Shown piece after piece: positions 10,823-22,029 of a stretch of 64,000 nt of DNA. Numbering within the stretch: the first letter of the stretch is position 1; the number at the start of each line of letters is the position of its first letter. Origin of the DNA: Turnera subulata (Eukaryota > Streptophyta > Magnoliopsida > Malpighiales > Passifloraceae); NCBI GenBank assembly GCA_028386065.3, contig JAKUCV010001882.1:1-64000 (forward strand), given 5' to 3'. Made by a program: the position numbers and the translations under genes. The notes beneath the pieces were generated by a model that was not told the DNA's origin, did not search any database, and was given only the letters and a program-made list of their open reading frames with translations.

Positions 10823-11712
10823 ATGGTATTCGAGGGAAACAACATCAACAATGCTCCATACTTCAATGGGTTAAATTTTGACCATTCGAAATTCCGCATG
10901 AAGAGTTTCCTTGAAGGAAAGGATTTGGAGATGTAGCAAATAGTGAGCACACCCTACACACGTACAGCCAAAGATATGCAATACTGGAGTGGAGAAGAGA
11001 TGAAGAAGGCGAAGCTAGATGCAAAAGCCAAGAATGCACTCCTTTGTGGCATCAACCAAGCCGAATTTGAAAGAGTTCGGTCATGCAACACTGCACATGA
11101 AATTTGGAGCCTTATTTGTTAGCTCATGAGGGCACCAATCAAGTTAAAGAATCCAAGATGAACAGACTCATGAGAGACTTCGAACTATTCCAAATGAGAG
11201 GTGACGAGTCCATTTAAGACCTAGACACAAGGTTCACAATTTTATGCAACAACCTTGCATGTCTAGGGAAAGTGGTCACAACAAAGGAGAAAGTAACCAA
11301 AATACTTAGATCACTTCCAGCTGAATGGGAACCCAAAATCACGGCCATTGAGGAAGCCAAAGATGTAAATACGCTTACCTACAATGAGCTCATGGGAAAC
11401 TTCATTGTGCATGGCTTAAAATTTGAAGAAAGAGCCAAAACAAAGAAAGAGTTAGTTTTCAACACACAAGAGGATAATTTTGAGAGTGATTCAGACATAG
11501 CTCTTGTCACTGGCAAAACTTGTAAGCTCCTTAGGAAAAGAAATCAAAGAGGAAGAAGCTCTAGAGGAGTCAAACTTGAAGAGACAGAGAAATATCAACT
11601 TCTTCGTTATGGATGCAATCGCCCTGGACACATTAAAGCGGATTGCCCTTTACAAAGAAAATCCAAGTTTGATGCTTCTAATGGCAAAGGAAATGAGGCA
11701 ATGGTAGCATGA
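10823..11712 (+). pseudogene. Copia gag, frameshifted, knuckle mutated
   Basis: The start ATG at 10823 gives MVFEGNNINNAPYFNGLNFD, the normal opening of Copia gag, followed by KAKNALLCGIN and VRSCNTAHEIW. Stops at about 10935, 11120 and 11216 break it. The longest clean part (11272-11712, 146 codons) reads KVTKILRSLPAEWEPKITAI, TYNELMGNF, and a zinc knuckle GCNRPGHIKADCP in which the first Cys of CCHC is Arg (CGT where TGT is expected). It forms the coat particle in live copies. Confidence 0.8.
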
Positions 11713-11768
11713 GATGATTTAGATTCTAAGAGTGATTCAGAACAAGAAGAAGGTGCCAAACATGTCTC

Positions 11769-12143
11769 ATGGTAAGAGATGAGAATGAGGTAATCGATTC
11801 TAACTCCTCTGAATGTGATTTTGATAATTTACAAGATGCCTATGATGAACTGTTCTGGAGCTTTAAGAAAGTGGCAAAAGAAAACATTCAGTTTAGGAGA
11901 AAAATAGAGGTCTTAGAGTCAGAAAAATTAAATCATCAAGCTAGCTATGAAAAACTAAAAGACGAACTAATAGCTTGTTTATCTGGCATCGTTGATGCCA
12001 AAACGAGCAAGGATGCTCTGGTTAGTGCATATAGTGAACTAGAGAAGAAAATGTTAGCTAGCAAAGAGCAACATGATAATACTCAAAAAGAGAACATCAG
12101 GTTAACAAAACTCGTTGAGAATCTGAATGGTATGTTAAAGAAA
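11769..12143 (+). pseudogene. Copia gag coiled-coil region
   Basis: An acidic, heptad-rich reading (DEVIDSNSSECDFDNLQDAY, then KKVAKENIQFRRKIEVLESE and further Leu/Lys/Glu helices) typical of the SIRE gag stretch after the knuckle. It is cut by the CACTA terminus at 12144; the codons after that belong to the transposon. Confidence 0.7.
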
Positions 12144-12159
12144 CACTACTGGAAAACAA

Positions 12160-12480
12160 CCCTTTACTAACGGATTTAGCAAGGGATTTTCAACGTTTGG
12201 GATTTGCAACGGATTTTGTCACGGATGAAATCCCTGATTAAACCCTTCGTTGCAAATCCGGTTGTGAGGGAATTTGTAACGGACTATTTAGCGACAGATT
12301 TAGCAAGGAATGCCGTCTCACAAATTATGAGGGACGTACATCCCTTGCAATTGGTCCAATAGTAATACCCTCACTAGTTGCAAGGGTTTTTCTCCCTCAC
12401 AAAAATAATCCGATACCATAAGGGAATAAAACCATCACAAATAAATTCCTCACTCAATCCGTCGCAAAAGATAATTAGGA
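12160..12480. repeat. CACTA subterminal repeats, left
   Basis: Repeated short words GGATTT, TTTGCAACGG, GCAAGGG and GAGGGA occur in both orientations. In CACTA elements such clustered words bind the transposase. Confidence 0.6.
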
Positions 12481-12989
12481 AAACAAAAAAAAAAATCCAA
12501 CACTAGTATATTAATATACGCTCCTAATAGTATTTAAAGTTAATTAAAATCAAAGGTATGTAAAAAATGAAGCATGATGCACAAAATAAAAATAACGTGC
12601 ACACCTTTATTTTGTTGAAATATTTTTACAGAAATACAAAAAAATAATTATAATACAACAAAATAATTGTAATGGTTTTTACATAATAAAATACAACAAA
12701 TTAAACCGGAATCCGGCGGATGAAGATCCACAACTATATGCTCGGAAAAATTGCTTGGGCGCCTACAGATCTGCTCGAAAACTTCAAGCCACAGATAGAT
12801 ATGCACCCCATCTTTTAGATCTGCACACCACCTTTCAGATCTATTAAAAACCCAACAAATCCAAGCATCACTAACTCCATTAACCATAGATCCACAGAAA
12901 AACAACACAAAAACGAAAACACAATCACAGAAAGAGGAAGACAGGTCCTTACCTGTCATAGCCACACTCTGCTGAAGGTGGACGCTTGT

Positions 12990-13300
12990 GACAAGAACCA
13001 TAGGTTGTGCTTAGAACAACCTCAAGCCTCGCCGGAACACTGATCGAAGCAGCGTCAAGCTCGGTAGCCGCTCCGGCGCATAAACACCACCACGATTCGA
13101 AAAGGACAGCCACGAACTACCACCGTCGGACTTGCCTCACCGGAGTCGCATCCCTCGCCATCGATACAACCGAGGCTCGCCTCAACTCTCCACCTAACGA
13201 TCCGTCACGCTGGCGCTTGCTCGAGCTAGGGACAAAGAAGGCCCCTCACCTTCATGCCTTCCCTCGCTTGGCATGAATGGTGGTGGCTCTCCATCTTTGG
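12990..13300. other. GC-rich block inside CACTA, no clear gene
   Basis: Much more GC-rich than its surroundings, open on both strands over 80-117 codons, but with Ala/Ser/His/Arg composition and no motif I recognise. It could be a captured gene piece or a promoter/leader. The surrounding 12480-12990 and 13300-14240 are AT-rich with nothing supported beyond short repeats. Confidence 0.3.
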
Positions 13301-14239
13301 CCGCCAAGAGAGGAGGATAGAGGGAAAGAGAGAAAAGAAGAGAGAAATGAAAACGAAAGAGAGAGAGAGAAATCGAGAATGGAGTGGGTAAAAGAGAATT
13401 AGATGGATTTTATACCCAGGTGCTAGCTAGATTTCTAACCCTAAGTCAAAACGACGTCGTTTCACTCGGAAAGTCTCTTTTGTCCTTGCACCAGGTCAAG
13501 TATATTCTGGTCAAAACGCGACTCTTTCAATATTTTATATACAAGCCCCATCAAAACACGGTCGTTTTGATTAATACACAACCCAATTGTGTGTTTCAAA
13601 TGCAGACAACTACATTTTTAAATTATTTCCAAACCATTTCCAAAACCATTTAATAAATGAAATAAACTTGAATACTTTTAAAGGTAAAATCCCAAATAAT
13701 TAATTTTATGTAAATACCAAGTAAATATTCATAAAGAAATTTTATGAAACTAATTTGAATAAACTTTAATAATTTTATATAAACATAGGATAAAAGTATT
13801 TTGTAGAAAAAATTTTAAATTGTACCGAAATTTAAATACCATGAAAGAAAATTTCAAATAGCTCTCCATAAATAGCAATTTAAAAAATCCACGGCATTAT
13901 GTAGGGCTCTCCACAAGTCAATATGCTCCTCAACGGACAAAACACGAAGATGTTGGTGTTTTATGCACAAGATTCATCAAAACACGGTCGTTTTGATCAA
14001 AACACAGCCCAACTGTGTATTCTAAAGAGAACTCTCCTTTTAAATTCTTTTCAACATTTTTTTAAAAAGATATTTAATTTAATAACTCAAAACACAATAA
14101 ATATTTTTTGATAAAATAAATTATAATTTATAGGAATTATTTTTTTCCCATCCGCGATCTGGAGCTTTAGCCAGACTTTTCCGGACACGACCCGAGTTAT
14201 AGGAACTAATTTGAATCAACTTAAATAATACTATGTAGG

Positions 14240-14537
14240 AAAACCTCTTATAATTCCACTAATTCGATCCTGCTTTCATAAGCACAACTCGACTATCCGC
14301 CCTTGAGTTGCCAGTAGAGTAAGTTGCGAAACTCACTACATTAAGGAATTTATCACATGGAGTACTCATTCGCCTATTATAATGACGGTATGCTCATATA
14401 AAATTGTAAAAAAACCTCTTATAATTCCACTAATCCGATCTTGCTTTCATAAGCACAACTCGACTATCCGCCCTTGAGTTGCCAGTGGAATAAGTTGCGA
14501 AACTCACTACATTAAGGAATTTATCGCATGGAGTACT
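14240..14537. repeat. Direct duplication, two 127-base copies
   Basis: 14240-14366 and 14411-14537 are nearly identical (few substitutions), separated by 44 bases. Both run from AAAACCTCTTATAATTCCAC to ATGGAGTACT. No coding function is seen. Confidence 0.85.
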
Positions 14538-14744
14538 TTCTTGATACGTTCAAGTTTTATATAGATTTCTTTGAAGATATGTTAATGTAATAAAGTTTTA
14601 AATATCTATTAAAAAGGAAAAATTAATTTTTTTAAAAAAATTATGTGTAAGATGTAATATTAAATTTTTATTCTTTAATAATTAGTGAGGGACGAGGAAA
14701 AAAAAAGGGTAAAGTTGCTAATATACTAAAAATTAGGAGGGAAA

Positions 14745-15240
14745 TATTCCGTCACAATTTGTCACGGAAATTGCTTCCTTGACAACGAGCAACGAAAAAA
14801 ACCCTCACAAAATAATTTTTGGAATATAATACTTGTGACGGATAGATCCCTTGTAATTTGTAAGGGAAACTTATACGTTATAAAGTTGTGACGGGCAAAT
14901 CCCTCACAACAAAGGCGGGAGGGACGGGAGAAAAGTATCAGGTTTGCGGGCAAAAATTACTCACGACATTTGTCACGAAAATTGCTCCCTTGACAAACAG
15001 CAACAGAAAAAAATCCTCACAAAATCGTTTTTGGAATATAACACTTGCGACGGATATATCCCTTGCCATTTGTTAGGGAAAATTTATCCGTTACAAATTT
15101 GTGACGGGCAAATCCCTCACAAATCCGTCACAACAAAGGCGGGAAGGAGGCGGGAGAAATATCAGGTTCGCGGGCAAAAATTACTCACGGCATTTGTCAC
15201 GGAAAAACAATCCCTCGCTAAATCCGTCACTAAATTTTTA
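14745..15240. repeat. CACTA subterminal ~212-225-bp tandem units
   Basis: TTTGTCACG recurs at about 14757, 14969 and 15194. The intervening units share TTTTTGGAATATAA, GTGACGGGCAAATCCCTCAC and AGGCGGGA. These are longer-period copies of the words seen near the left terminus, which supports 12144-15363 being one element. Confidence 0.75.
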
Positions 15241-16779
15241 TGACGGAAACTTTTCCTAACTAATACCGTTGCAAAGCTCACTTTTCGACCTGATTTCGAA
15301 AACTCGCGTAACCCTTGCAAAGTCCGTCACTATTAGTGAGGGAAATTTCCTTCACACAAAATCTGAAACACCCGTGTCCCAATTTTACAATAAAATACTT
15401 AAACACAAAGAAATTACCAAAATACCCCTGAAACCCAGGACACGAAATCCAATATCAAAACATAACTGGAAAGAAATTCTTAATATTCCGAGATGTCATA
15501 AAGAACAAAAACAAACCGGCTTAACAAGCCACAACTTAACCCGGCATCCTGCCGATACATCATCAAATATCAAGTCCCGGCAACCCGCCGATAAAGTAAT
15601 CAACCAAAATGACATCTCAACAAAATCCAATGCAGCGGAAGCTAAAGATAAAATAAAAAAAAATTGGAAAATGATATGCAAGTCGGCTCTATGGATCCAA
15701 CCGGGAGAAGAAGCACAGCTACCTGCTGAGATAACCACTTCCGTACTCTGGAAAGGTAGAAAGAGACTGCACGCTAACTAAGAGTCTGAAAAAAACAACG
15801 TTGGCGATTATGAGAGTCGCCTACTCAGTGAGCAGTATAAATCTAATTATGTAGGTGTGCAAAGCAAGTTCGAAAGGAAAGTAGAGATACAAACACTAGT
15901 AAGCAAACACACAACAACCAGTACTACCATGCCAACCACATAAGGCAAACAGTTCATATTTCTCATCTGATGTGTTTTAAGTTTTCTTATTATATTTATT
16001 ATTCACGGCCCCCTACTGTGTGCGTCGAGCTCGGTCCGGTCTCATGAGACAACCAGGCATAAGCCCAATAAAACCAGGCACGAAGCCCATACATATCCAT
16101 AGAGAGAGAGAGAGAAACAGAGAGAAAGAGGGAGGTAGAAAGGGGGAGGTAGAAGGAGGGAGGTAGAACCGGTCATCACAGACCCATATGCTAAACCGCA
16201 TATATCATGTTATCCCGCATGCAAACCCGAGGGGTATCACTTCCCGCTCGAACCAACCGGTCATCAACACACAGTAGCCTATCTTCTACTTTACATTATT
16301 CTTATTCATAAATTATAAGTTCATGTGTGCCAAGAGTTGTGATTTAACAAGGTTGTGTGAATTATCAACTTAATCAAGTATCCGGGTCACCGACCCATAG
16401 TACATCACACAAATCACCCAAAATCACTCCACATGTTATATTCCATAACAATTCAAAAGTCATGCTCATCCAGCAAACAGTAACACATAGGCACACAATA
16501 CGGATCATAGCATGTTAGCAAACAAGGCATGCAACTCAAACAGACCAGTCAAGCAAGCTCATGCATACAAACATAAAAAGACGTATAAAGTCACCTCAAC
16601 GACGATTGTCCTGTGGAGCTTTCCCCAACACAGATCCTCCAGCTCCCGAGGTATTACCTGTGCCTGAATACCGGCACACACAATAATTACAAAATATTTA
16701 CAACCAAACCGTGCATGCATGATAACTAAATGCTCAACTGAGTTAAACCCGACCCTAGCTAGCCAATTATGTAATTTCC

Positions 16780-17060
16780 TGGTCTAAGCCCAAAAGGTAA
16801 CTCCAAAGAGATTGGGACCTAAGGCGCTCCGGGCTTAAGCCCAACTAAGTCCATAAATAGCTCCCGGGCCTATGGCCCATTCATTATGTCCTTAACGAGT
16901 TCCCGGGCCTAAAGCCCATCTAAGTCCAAATTCAATTCCGGGCCTAAGGCCCACTTCCTTAAGTCCATAATTAACCAAATATAAAATTGGGCTCAAAGCC
17001 CTTTACTTAAATCCAAGGGTTATTCATAAGTTAAATATTGGGCCTGGGCCCGGTTCCCCT
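16780..17060. repeat. GGGCCTAAAGCCC hairpin repeats in Tekay LTR
   Basis: GGGCCTAAAGCCC, GGGCCTATGGCCC, GGGCCTAAGGCCC, GGGCTTAAGCCC and related words recur about every 40-60 bases with CTTAAGTCCA between them. Each word is an inverted repeat. LTR 2 has fewer copies (28850-29045), which accounts for part of the LTR length difference. Confidence 0.75.
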
Positions 17061-18157
17061 AAAACCGTTCTAAGGTCAACCCGAGCCCAAATGTTCTCGG
17101 CCTATGGTTCTACCCGTGTCGGTAAATTCCTGGCTATACACACTCACAACCCCGCACACGGTATTCCACTAAATATCTTTAATTCCCGTTACAACAATTA
17201 TACCTACGTTAATTATTACATGCCATGAATGAGAGATTAAGTACATGACAACATCGGAAACAATACCAAGATTTGCCGAAGGAACAACCTGTCTTGCCGG
17301 AACATACCTGACCCCTCGTTGGAAAATTCTCTAGCCTCGCCGGATTCCGGTCAACTTTGCCGGAAAATCCTCAACATCCAAGACAAGCTACAGAAATTCT
17401 GCCACAAATCAGATCACCTTTAAAACCACGTACAATTCCAAAACTCAACATCACATACTACACGAGAAAGGAGAAACAGGACTAAAGCATCCTTACCGGA
17501 GAAACAACTCCTCAACCCCAAAGCCAAATTCACCGGAATTGAACAACAACCAATAAAACCCGAGAAACACCACCCAGCGACCTGCCGGACCCGACGAACA
17601 GCAAAAATCCTGAGCCCGCCTAGAGAAGAAGCCCCTGCTCCAAGAACAACAGCCACACCAACACCACCGTACACGCCCACGACAGCCACCCCCAACAACA
17701 ACCAATCTACAAAACACCGCCGGCAATCCAAACCGGAGCAACAACACAAGACACCCATCAACCCAATTAAACGATACCAAACCTGATTAGACAAACCGGC
17801 CAAAAGAGAATAGAGAAAAGAGGAAGAAGGAAGAGAAGGACGGCGAGGCTTACCAGCAACGACAGTGGAAAACCCCCGAGCCCGACCTCGGCTTTCTGCC
17901 GTTTGTCCTCGATTGGCGCGACCCGGTTCTGGTGTAGATGGTGGCGAAACGAAGAGGAGGCAAAGGTGGGGTAACGGCGGGAGAGAAGAGAGGAGATGAC
18001 GGTGGTTTCGGGAGAGAAGGAGAAGAGATGTTGGTGACGACGAGAGGGCGAGAGAGAGAGAGAGAGAAGGAGCAGAAGGTGGGAGCGGCGGCCAAGGAGA
18101 AAAGAGAAAAGAAGGAGAAAAGAAGAAGGCTCGGGCTAGGGCTTGGCCGCCCTAGTG

Positions 18158-18205
18158 GACGACCTGTCGTCTGCTTAGGCGCGGTCAACCCCCCTGCCTG
18201 GTCAA
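18158..18205 (-). promoter_or_regulatory. Tekay LTR promoter block (TTGACC boxes and palindrome)
   Basis: On the minus strand: TTGACC (18200-18205), TTGACC (18183-18188), then an imperfect palindrome GACGAC-nn-GTCGTC (18158-18171). The same succession is found at 33810-33862 and 58825-58880. TTGAC is the WRKY-binding W-box core and the palindrome has an ACGT-type centre in the other copies. Confidence 0.5.
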
Positions 18206-18452
18206 CGCGCCCTTTTTTTTTTTTTCAAAACGATGTAGTTTCGGTTGAAACCACGTTAAACTTCGCGTTTCACCCCGATCTCGAATTCATTTCCCACGGA
18301 ACCCAAACCATGAATAATACCATCTTAAAATTGACATTTCCAAGGAATAATAATTTATTTCCTCGACTAAAACTCAAAAATACCTCAAGGGTAAAATTGG
18401 AATAAATTCTAAAAATTTCAAAAATCCAATTATGAAAATCCGGGGCGTTACA

Positions 18453-18485
18453 GTTCTACCCCATTTAAGGAAATTTCGTCCTCGA
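18453..18485 (-). promoter_or_regulatory. Polypurine tract region, Tekay A
   Basis: The minus strand reads TTTCGAGGACGAAATTTCC, then AAATGGGGTAGAAC, then the LTR start TGTAACGCC. The first phrase is a hallmark just upstream of the 3' LTR in this lineage. Confidence 0.75.
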
Positions 18486-18510
18486 AATTACAAGATATGA
18501 AACATCAAAA

Positions 18511-19860
18511 CAAATGGGGATACTGCTCCCACATATGGGACTCAACCTCCCAAGTAGCCTCATTCGGGGAATGACGGCTCCATCTGACCCGAACCATAAG
18601 AATGGTACGACTCCTCAACTGCCGCACCTCCTAAGCCAAAATCTCCACCGGCTCCTCGACACAAGTCAAATCCTCGGAAACCTCCACCTCTGTCGTGGAT
18701 ACAACATGACTAGGATCAGACCGATAGCGCCTCAGCATCGAAACATGGAATACATCATGTAAGCGCGACAGCTCCTCCGGTAAAGGCAACCTGTAGGCTA
18801 GCGGACCAATCCTCTTCATGATCTCATAAGGACTAATATAACGAGGGCTCAACTAGCGCTTCCTCCCAAACCGGATAACACCTCTCCAGGAAGCAACGCG
18901 GAGGAAAATCCTGTCACCTACATTGTACTCCATCTCCCGACGATGCTCATCGGCAAAACTCTTTTGCCGGTCCTGAGCAGCTCTCATGCACTGCTTAACC
19001 ACCTCGATTTGATCAACAGTCTCCTGGATTAGGTCTGGACCAATCACCTGTCTCAGACCTTCCTCATCCCAACAGATCGGACTACGACACTTTCGCCCAT
19101 ACAAAGCCTCATAAGGCGCCATACCGATACTGGAGTGATACCCGTTGTTATAGGCAAACTCAACCAACGGTAATGTCTCATCCCAAGAACCACTGAAATT
19201 GAGCATACAAGCTCTAAGCATATCGTCCAGCGTCTGTATAGTCCTCTCTTACTGCCCATCGGTCTGTGGATGGAATGTAGTACTGAAATTCAGCTTAGTA
19301 CCCAAAGCTGACTGTAAGCTCTTCCAGAAGTGGGAAGTAAACCTCGGATCTCTATCCAACACAATGGATAGTGGAACTTCATGCAGACGGACAATACCCG
19401 AAATATATAACCTCGCCAGCTTATCCATTGTATCCGTCTGCTGAATCGGAAGGAAATGAGCTGACTTGGTCAACCTGTCAACAATGACCCAGATGGCATC
19501 ATGTCGACCCCGGGTAGTGATATGCTCCCACTTCCACTGCGGAATAGACAAAGATCTTAACTTGCCGGTAGGAGCCTAATGCTCGGCTTTCACCTGCTGA
19601 CAAGTCATACAATGAGCCACAAATTCCGCAACATCCTTCTTCATCCCGGGCCACCAATAATGACTCTTCAAGTTCTGGTACATCTTGGTACTACCAGGAT
19701 GCATAGCATATGGCGCATTATGTGCTTCATCCATAATCCATCTCCTCAAATCATCGACATCAGGAACACACAACCGATCACCGGTCACCAAAGCACCACC
19801 TTCTCGGACATAGAAACTAGAACTCTCTCCACCGAGAGCCTTATCCCGCAACTCTGCTAA
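18511..19860 (-). pseudogene. Tekay A integrase with C-terminal chromodomain
   Basis: Zinc domain: HNAPYAMHPGSTKMYQNL, HYWWPGMKKDV, CMTCQQVKAEH (19576-19851). Core: [16 protein letters not shown] and [11 protein letters not shown] carry the two Asp; the Glu lies in ERTIQTL after a stop at about 19252. The later part includes NNGYHSSIGMAPYEALYGRK and FHVSMLRRY. The C-terminus reads RVRWSRHSPNEATWEVE, a chromodomain-like tail that targets heterochromatin. Stops at about 18850, 19252, 19573 and others disable it. Confidence 0.85.
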
Positions 19861-19875
19861 ATGAGGATCACCATA

Positions 19876-20439
19876 CTACAACTCCATGATCTTATCCCGC
19901 AAGGTCGGCCGGATGCTCAAACTGGCAAGCAACGCTCCAGTAACATCCACCTCCAACTGTGCATCCAATGACCTCAGCTCCACCAAGGAAGGCAAAGCAT
20001 AAGAAACTGAGTCCTCATCCGCAGAATCCACTCTCTTTTGGCTCAATGCATCCGCAACAACATTGGCCTTGCCCGGATGGTACTCGATAGTACAATCATA
20101 GTCCTTCAGAAGCTCAATCCAGCGTCTCTGCCTCATATTAAGCTCCCTTTGGGTCATGATGTACTTCAAACTCTTGTGGTCCGTGAAAATCCGACACTTC
20201 TCACCTTACAGATGGTGTCTCCAGATTTTCAAAGCAAAGACCACAGCAGCTAACTCCAGATCATGGGTCGGATAGTTCTTCTCATGAGTTCTCAACTGCC
20301 TGGAGGCATAAGCAATCACCCGACCCTCCTGCATCAAAACACATCCCAAGCCCAATCCAGAAGCATCACTGAACACCGTGTCCTCCACTCCGGCTCTCGG
20401 GACAGTCAAAATTGGTGCAGAAGTCAACCGACTCTTCAA
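19876..20439 (-). pseudogene. Tekay A RNase H
   Basis: [39 protein letters not shown] and, past a stop at about 20205, the [10 protein letters not shown] region supply the Asp-Glu-Asp residues. It ends in [20 protein letters not shown], then [10 protein letters not shown]. The order RT - RNase H - integrase is Gypsy. Confidence 0.85.
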
Positions 20440-20469
20440 CTCCTCAAAACTCTTCTGGCAACAGTCATC

Positions 20470-21441
20470 CTAAACAAAAGCACAGTCATTCCTCAACAGC
20501 TTAGTCATGGGACCCGCTATTAAGGAAAAACCCTCAATGAACCTCCGGTAGTAACCAGCAGGTCCAAGAAAACTCCGTATCTCTGATACACTCTTCGGTG
20601 GCTCCTAGTCCATGACTGCCTTAATCTTGGCCGGATCCACCTTAATGCCCTCACCGGACACAATGTGCCCAAGAAACGCGACCTCATCCAACCAAAACTC
20701 ACACTTGCTGAGCTTGGCATAGAGCTGTTCTTCTCTCAACCTCTGCAAAACTTGCCTCAAGTGGTCCTCATGTTCGACCTTACTACTCGAGTAGACCAGA
20801 ATATCATCAATGAACACTACCATAAACCGGTGCAGAAATTCATAGAAGACCTATTGCATCATACACATGAACACTGTCGGTGCATTCGTCAGACCAAATG
20901 GAACAACCACAAACTCATAATGACCATACCGAGTGCGGAATGCAGTTTTCGGTATGTCTTGCTCTGCAATCCGAACCTGATGGTAGCCAGATCGCAGGTC
21001 AATCTTCGAGAATACGGATGCACCCTGCAACTGATCGAACAAATCATCGATCCTAGGCAAAGGATACTTGTTCTTCACAGTCACCTTGTTCAACTGCCTA
21101 TAGTCCACACACATCCGCATACTGCCATCCTTTTTCTTCACAAATAAGACCGGGGCATCCCAAGGTGAGATGCTCGGTTTAATGAAACCCTTATCCAACA
21201 ACTCTTCCAGTTGTTTCTTCAACTCCTGAAGTTCTGTCGGAGCCATTCTGTAGGGCGGTAGAGAAATAGGTGCAACTCCCGGTACCAGATCAACTGTATA
21301 CTCCACCTCCCGCTCCGGAGGCAACCCAGGTAAGTCATCAGGAAACGCATCAGGAAACTCCCGAACAATTGGAATATCCTCCATTCCAGGTACTGGTACC
21401 GAAGAATCGACCACATGAGCTAGAAAAGCATCACAACCCTC
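20470..21441 (-). pseudogene. Tekay A reverse transcriptase
   Basis: Minus-strand blocks: [52 protein letters not shown] (21414-20851), then [12 protein letters not shown] with the FIDD active site (20605-20823) and [21 protein letters not shown] stops at 20851-20853 and 20470-20472 are also present at the same places in copy B. A further TAG near 20608 is private to A. Confidence 0.9.
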
Positions 21442-22017
21442 TCAGATCATCCTGAAAGCCTGGATGGCCGAGAAACCACATGCCGATAGAGCTCTTCGCT
21501 CTCCAATGAACACCAATCTACGCCCCAACAGAGAAGACAAGGACACTTCCCTGGCCCGACAATCAACTACTGCTTGGTGTCTGGACAACCAATCCATGCC
21601 AAACTCTCCCAAGTCCATGACAGCAAGATCAGAAGGGAAACTCTCACTATCATACTCTATCAATACATCTCTACAAACTCGATCAACAACTACTATATCT
21701 CCAGTGGGTAAACGGACTCTCAGAAGTCTACTAAGATTATCATCTTCTATGTTATGAGTGGTCATGAATGCACGTGATACAAAAGAATGTGTTGAACCTG
21801 GATCAACTAAAGCATGTGCATACTGACCAAAAACCATAAAGGTACCTGCTATGACCTCTAGAGCATCAGCAGCCTCCTCTCGGGTGATGGCATAAACCCT
21901 AGGAGCTGCAGCAGACTGAAGCGCACCCCCGCGGTTTGGAGCTCCAGAACCCCCACGACCTCGACCCTGCTGTCCGCCACCACTGTTCAGACCAGAAGAA
22001 ATAGCACCACTAGCCAC
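21442..22017 (-). pseudogene. Tekay A protease
   Basis: The aspartic protease motif lies in HALVDPGSTHSFVSRAF, followed by LPTGDIVVVDRVCRDV and GMDWLSRHQAVVDC. Compared with copy B, A lacks four residues (DVIL) just before GMDW through a 12-base deletion near 21599, removing part of the conserved strand. It ends at the stop at 21442. Confidence 0.8.
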
Positions 22018-22029
22018 AGAACTCTATAC

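Larger units (their letters stand above)
9135..12143 (+). mobile_element. SIRE-like Copia, + strand: 5' LTR and gag
   Basis: 5' LTR 9135-10766, priming site just after, then gag fragments to 12143, where a CACTA terminus interrupts it. The LTR ends are inverted: TGTGGG at the left and CCTACA at the right. It is inserted into gag of the minus-strand Copia. Protease and pol would lie beyond the CACTA element and are not in the window. Confidence 0.8.
12144..15363. mobile_element. CACTA transposon, one terminus only
   Basis: Starts CACTACTGGAAAAC, the expected CACTA end. Subterminal sequence is packed with short motifs such as ACGGATTT, GTCACGG and CCCTCAC on both strands (12160-12480 and 14680-15350). 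No transposase is seen. A GC-rich block (12990-13280) has the look of a 5' leader or captured exon but no recognisable protein. The right end is missing because Tekay sequence starts at 15364 and no CACTA end or 3-bp duplication is visible. Confidence 0.7.
15364..18452 (-). repeat. Tekay LTR 1 (3' LTR of element A)
   Basis: On the + strand it runs TGAAACACCCGTGTCC to GGCGTTACA (3089 bases), TG...CA. Contents include a purine-rich GAGGGAGGTAGAA stretch (16100-16170), repeated GGGCCTAAAGCCC-type hairpins (16780-17060), a GC-rich region with open readings but no recognised protein (17420-18200), and the promoter block at 18158-18205. The first kilobase is nearly identical to LTR 2, so element A is fairly young. 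Confidence 0.85.

Noticed and set aside
12648..13001. 117-codon minus-strand reading with hydrophobic segments
   Set aside because: Inside the CACTA element, no motif, and opposite frames are open too; not enough to call a captured gene.
17420..18405. GC-rich readings in Tekay LTR that look like plant exons
   Set aside because: They lie inside an LTR, upstream or around its promoter and leader; no domain and not shared as an intact ORF by LTR 2 or 3.
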